32,430 bases of DNA from contig KN886299.1 in NCBI GenBank assembly GCA_000934455.1, positions 20,505-52,934 on the forward strand. The letters are read 5' to 3'. Position numbers and translations under genes: made by a program. Origin of the DNA: Apostichopus parvimensis (Eukaryota > Echinodermata > Holothuroidea > Aspidochirotida > Stichopodidae). Position 1 is the first letter of the stretch. Every line of letters starts with the position of its first letter. Shown piece by piece: positions 30,089 through 32,430 of the stretch. Under the pieces are notes generated by a model. The model had not been told where the DNA came from, made no database searches, and saw nothing but the letters and a program-made list of their open reading frames with translations.

Positions 30089-30186
30089 AACAAATAATGA
30101 ATGGTTTCCATTCGTGCAACAGTGCAAATATTTCAACTCATGAAATATTTGCACTATTGCACTCATAACCATTCATTATTTGTATA
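30083..30186. repeat. Imperfect inverted repeat with 42-45 base arms
   Basis: The left arm opens CAAATAATGAATGGTT and ends TGCAAATATTTCA. The right arm opens TGAAATATTTGCA and ends AACCATTCATTATTTG. The loop is about 5 bases. An internal mismatch of about 8 bases (TCCATTCG against CTCAT) makes a bulge. An open frame of 102 codons starts inside it and is not supported as a gene. Confidence 0.85.
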
Positions 30187-31194
30187 CCAAACAATAACAA
30201 AAATGATTGACCTATTGCGCAATACTCCTCCACGGTGTAACTCCAGACTAGCTTATTGCGTTATTACACTAATTACGTTCCAGTGTGTTTTATTATTTCT
30301 TTATGAGTTCTTTGTTTATCTTCTTTTACTTTTAGTTTGTCTTGTCTTGCGATCAATGAGAGCGGTCACTTCAATCGGGGAGTATTTGGCGTTTTTAATA
30401 AAGATATAGTCGCGCTAGAGCATGCGTCCAAGAGATCTGTAGTTTTGTATTTCGTTGTTAGGTTTTTAATCTCCAAGCAGTCAGTGAGATTCTTCCGTCC
30501 AACAGTGAAGTATTTGGCATTCGTTAGAAACATATATGTTCAAAACACTTGTGATTCTGAAGTATCTTACTTACGTTATAAATACCATGATTACTTATAT
30601 CAATAATATGTAGCTTAACGTATGTTAAGTGCATTAAAAAACGAGGTCTAGTACCATCGTCTTGTAACCTGTTCTGGATTGGACTTGTTGCACTTAACCA
30701 TAGTTGCAACAAGTTGCAACAAGTTGCAACAGGCTAAGTTGCACTTAACCATTCCAAATTTCTTAGTTTTAAAATGAGAGTTATGATAATAATTTGTTTG
30801 GAGGACTATATATACGGACCCTGCTACGATTATGTATGTACACTGCGGAATTATACTAAACAATGGAATGCCTAATTGTAAAATGTAAACAACAGAACGA
30901 AAATAAACAAACACAAAGAAACACAAACATGAAAAAAACAGCCAATATTAAAACAACGCAAAAATAGTCACACGCAACCACGCTCACACACACAAGGTGA
31001 ACCGTTATGTATTACATAGTAAGTTTCTTTATGCGGTGCTTTAAGTATAGTTAATGGTCATGACAGCTTTAATAAGACTATAACACTATATGGAAGGTCG
31101 TGTATTCGTGCTCTTGCTTATAAAGGTATTCCAATTGGGATGTTTTTATAATATTGAAAGAAGAAGAATCCACAATGAGCTCAAATTGGCTGTT
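30187..31194. other. No gene seen; short GTTGCAACAA repeat
   Basis: About 1 kb, AT-rich. At 30683-30752 GTTGCACTTAACCA occurs twice, flanking three units of AGTTGCAACA. No supported reading frame or RNA. Confidence 0.35.
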
Positions 31195-31980
31195 AAAAGG
31201 ATTGTCTGGTAGCCCTAAGAAGTTACCTTAAAAAACGATATATAATTTTCATGTTGTCAAAGTATGAGAGCGCTAATGTTGCGTTTGACCAGGGAGTTGT
31301 TCCATAACAACTCCCTGGTTTGACAGAGAAACGATTTTTTAATCGTTAAGGATGGACATTTCAAATATGATTTGAACAGTACTAACGAACGTGACGACAT
31401 ATTCGCAAATGCAGATTGCGACATAACCCTCGCTCCATACAGTTCCTACAGTAAGCACAACAAAAACCGAGTTTGAAAACAGATTATTTCTTCCTTAATT
31501 TTCGGTGAAATTTCTTATAAATTATATATGTTTAAAATATCGTTAAGCCGTCATATATGTACTGCATCGGTGATTTTGTGATTTTTGTGTAACACAAGAT
31601 AAGTTTGAACAGCAGACTCTTCGTTGTTTATACATCGCGCAGTCCAGCTCCAACGCGAAGAATGTTCGCATGTAGGCTACTCTAACGTTTACAATTGGAC
31701 AATTCTGCGAAGCCTAAGCTTCTCGGTATTACATTCTGCTCTGACATTGATTCCGCCAAGTTTCATCTTTCGGTGTTCGTAATACTTTTCAAGCTTTGTT
31801 TTCCTGTAAAGTTGATCTTTGAAATTTATTTCAGCGATTTTGAAGAACGGTTTATGAACTGTGGTTTGATTATGAGAGTGTATTATGTGAACGCTATGTA
31901 CGTATATCAACTGGGCATGGTAGGCTGTATACGTTCACGATGTGTACGTAATATATACTAGGCAAACACATGTGCGTGTA
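31195..31980. repeat. Duplicated non-coding block, copy 2 (uninterrupted)
   Basis: It is the partner of 14741-16468, starting AAAAGGATTGTCTGGTAGCC and ending near AACACATGTGCGTGTA. It lacks the MITE of copy 1 but carries its own 30-bp hairpin insertion (31289-31318). The TATA-like TATAAATT is kept at 31516-31523. The CRE and the splice donor of copy 1 are each lost by base changes. It starts 3.9 kb after the intact fucosyltransferase. Confidence 0.85.
31289..31318. mobile_element. 30-bp hairpin insertion with TTTGA duplication
   Basis: Two 13-base arms (CCAGGGAGTTGTT and its complement) around CCAT, flanked by TTTGA on both sides (31284-31288 and 31319-31323). Block copy 1 reads GCGTTTGACAGAG without it. 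It could be a MITE deleted down to its two terminal repeats. Confidence 0.75.
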
Positions 31981-32430
31981 CATTATCTTCATACTCGCCT
32001 CACACAATCTTAACTTTGTTGTTGACATCGTCGTACATGCATTACAATTTGCATGATTCCGAATGACATCCATAATATGCATATGGCCGAGTGTACGACA
32101 GAAACTGCCGTCGCAACCCAGTACATCACATCCAGAGTTGAAGTCCACAGGATAGTTACTGAGGCGACTGTCGTTCCCGCGGCAACTGAAGTTTTATCTT
32201 CAACAAGTTCCTCGTTTGCCAATACAGCTTTCATCATATTCAAAAGATATTTTCATGTTGTCATTATTTTGGCGTAATATCAAGAATCCGTCCTTAACCT
32301 AAATGCTATCGGAATAGGTCACAGCATGCAGGAACGATATATTGACAGATGTTTGAACTTGACTTTTTACCTCAGTATAGAGCGCTCGTCAGAGAGTGAA
32401 ATTCTCGAATGTCTGCTGCAGTGATACTGT
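31981..32430. other. Unassigned stretch, open on both strands
   Basis: At 32010-32280 the base composition is more even than its surroundings, and frames of 74-84 codons are open on both strands (for example 32053-32277 + and 32010-32243 -). I recognise no domain. It could be an exon of an unrelated gene or chance. Confidence 0.25.

Noticed and set aside
30101-30409. A 102-codon open frame with a hydrophobic stretch
   Set aside because: It begins inside an inverted repeat, and the hydrophobic part comes from T-rich sequence; no homology recognised.

Overview
This is a eukaryotic, repeat-dense, AT-rich window from an animal, most likely a marine deuterostome invertebrate such as an echinoderm (possibly a sea cucumber). 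I infer this from a family 10 (alpha-1,3) fucosyltransferase of animal type, CR1/L2-like and Tx1/L1-like LINE debris, tRNA-headed SINE-like sequence and many hAT-like MITEs. The species call is inference. Most open reading frames in the window are chance openings, many of them inside tandem repeats.

The only gene I am confident is intact is a single-coding-exon fucosyltransferase at 26000-27334 (+). It has a type II membrane topology and a full GT10 domain. A second, broken copy lies in the same orientation about 17.8 kb earlier, at 8204 to about 10170. Its first 276 codons are open. It is then broken by a frameshift in an A-run, further stops, a 271-bp retroposon fragment (9246-9516) and a 373-bp hAT-like MITE (9693-10065). 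The intact paralog acts as the empty-site reference for both insertions. The two copies are about 94% identical over roughly 390 bp of the catalytic domain but only about 65% identical just upstream, which looks like gene conversion. Both copies have a plausible 3' splice site shortly before the ATG, so a non-coding first exon probably lies upstream.

A roughly 785-bp non-coding block also occurs twice: 14741-16468, where a 954-bp MITE interrupts it, and 31195-31980. Copy 1 carries a TATA-like box, a CRE palindrome and a consensus splice donor. The block could be a duplicated promoter/first-exon region of a fucosyltransferase array, or a dispersed repeat.

Layout: 1-2000, LINE tail and one hAT-like MITE. 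2005-3984, a 65-bp satellite in two parts followed by a 52-bp minisatellite. 5105-6134, a MITE and a foldback element filled with GATATC repeats. 6680-7384, a 33-bp repeat and a SINE. 8144-10170, the broken fucosyltransferase. 10246-13550, a MITE, a 198-bp duplication, a LINE tail, a 22-bp minisatellite, another MITE and another 22-bp minisatellite. 13976-14048, a tRNA-like sequence. 14741-16468, block copy 1. 17255-19255, a SINE/LINE tail, LINE fragments around a 356-base N gap, and a MITE nested in a LINE. 20179-23187, a SINE 3' end and two U2-snRNA-like sequences on the minus strand. 24795-27334, an unusual GC-richer stretch, a retroposon tail and the intact fucosyltransferase. 28598-30186, foldback elements. 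31195-31980, block copy 2.

All identities and repeat counts were estimated by eye; no alignment or database search was run.
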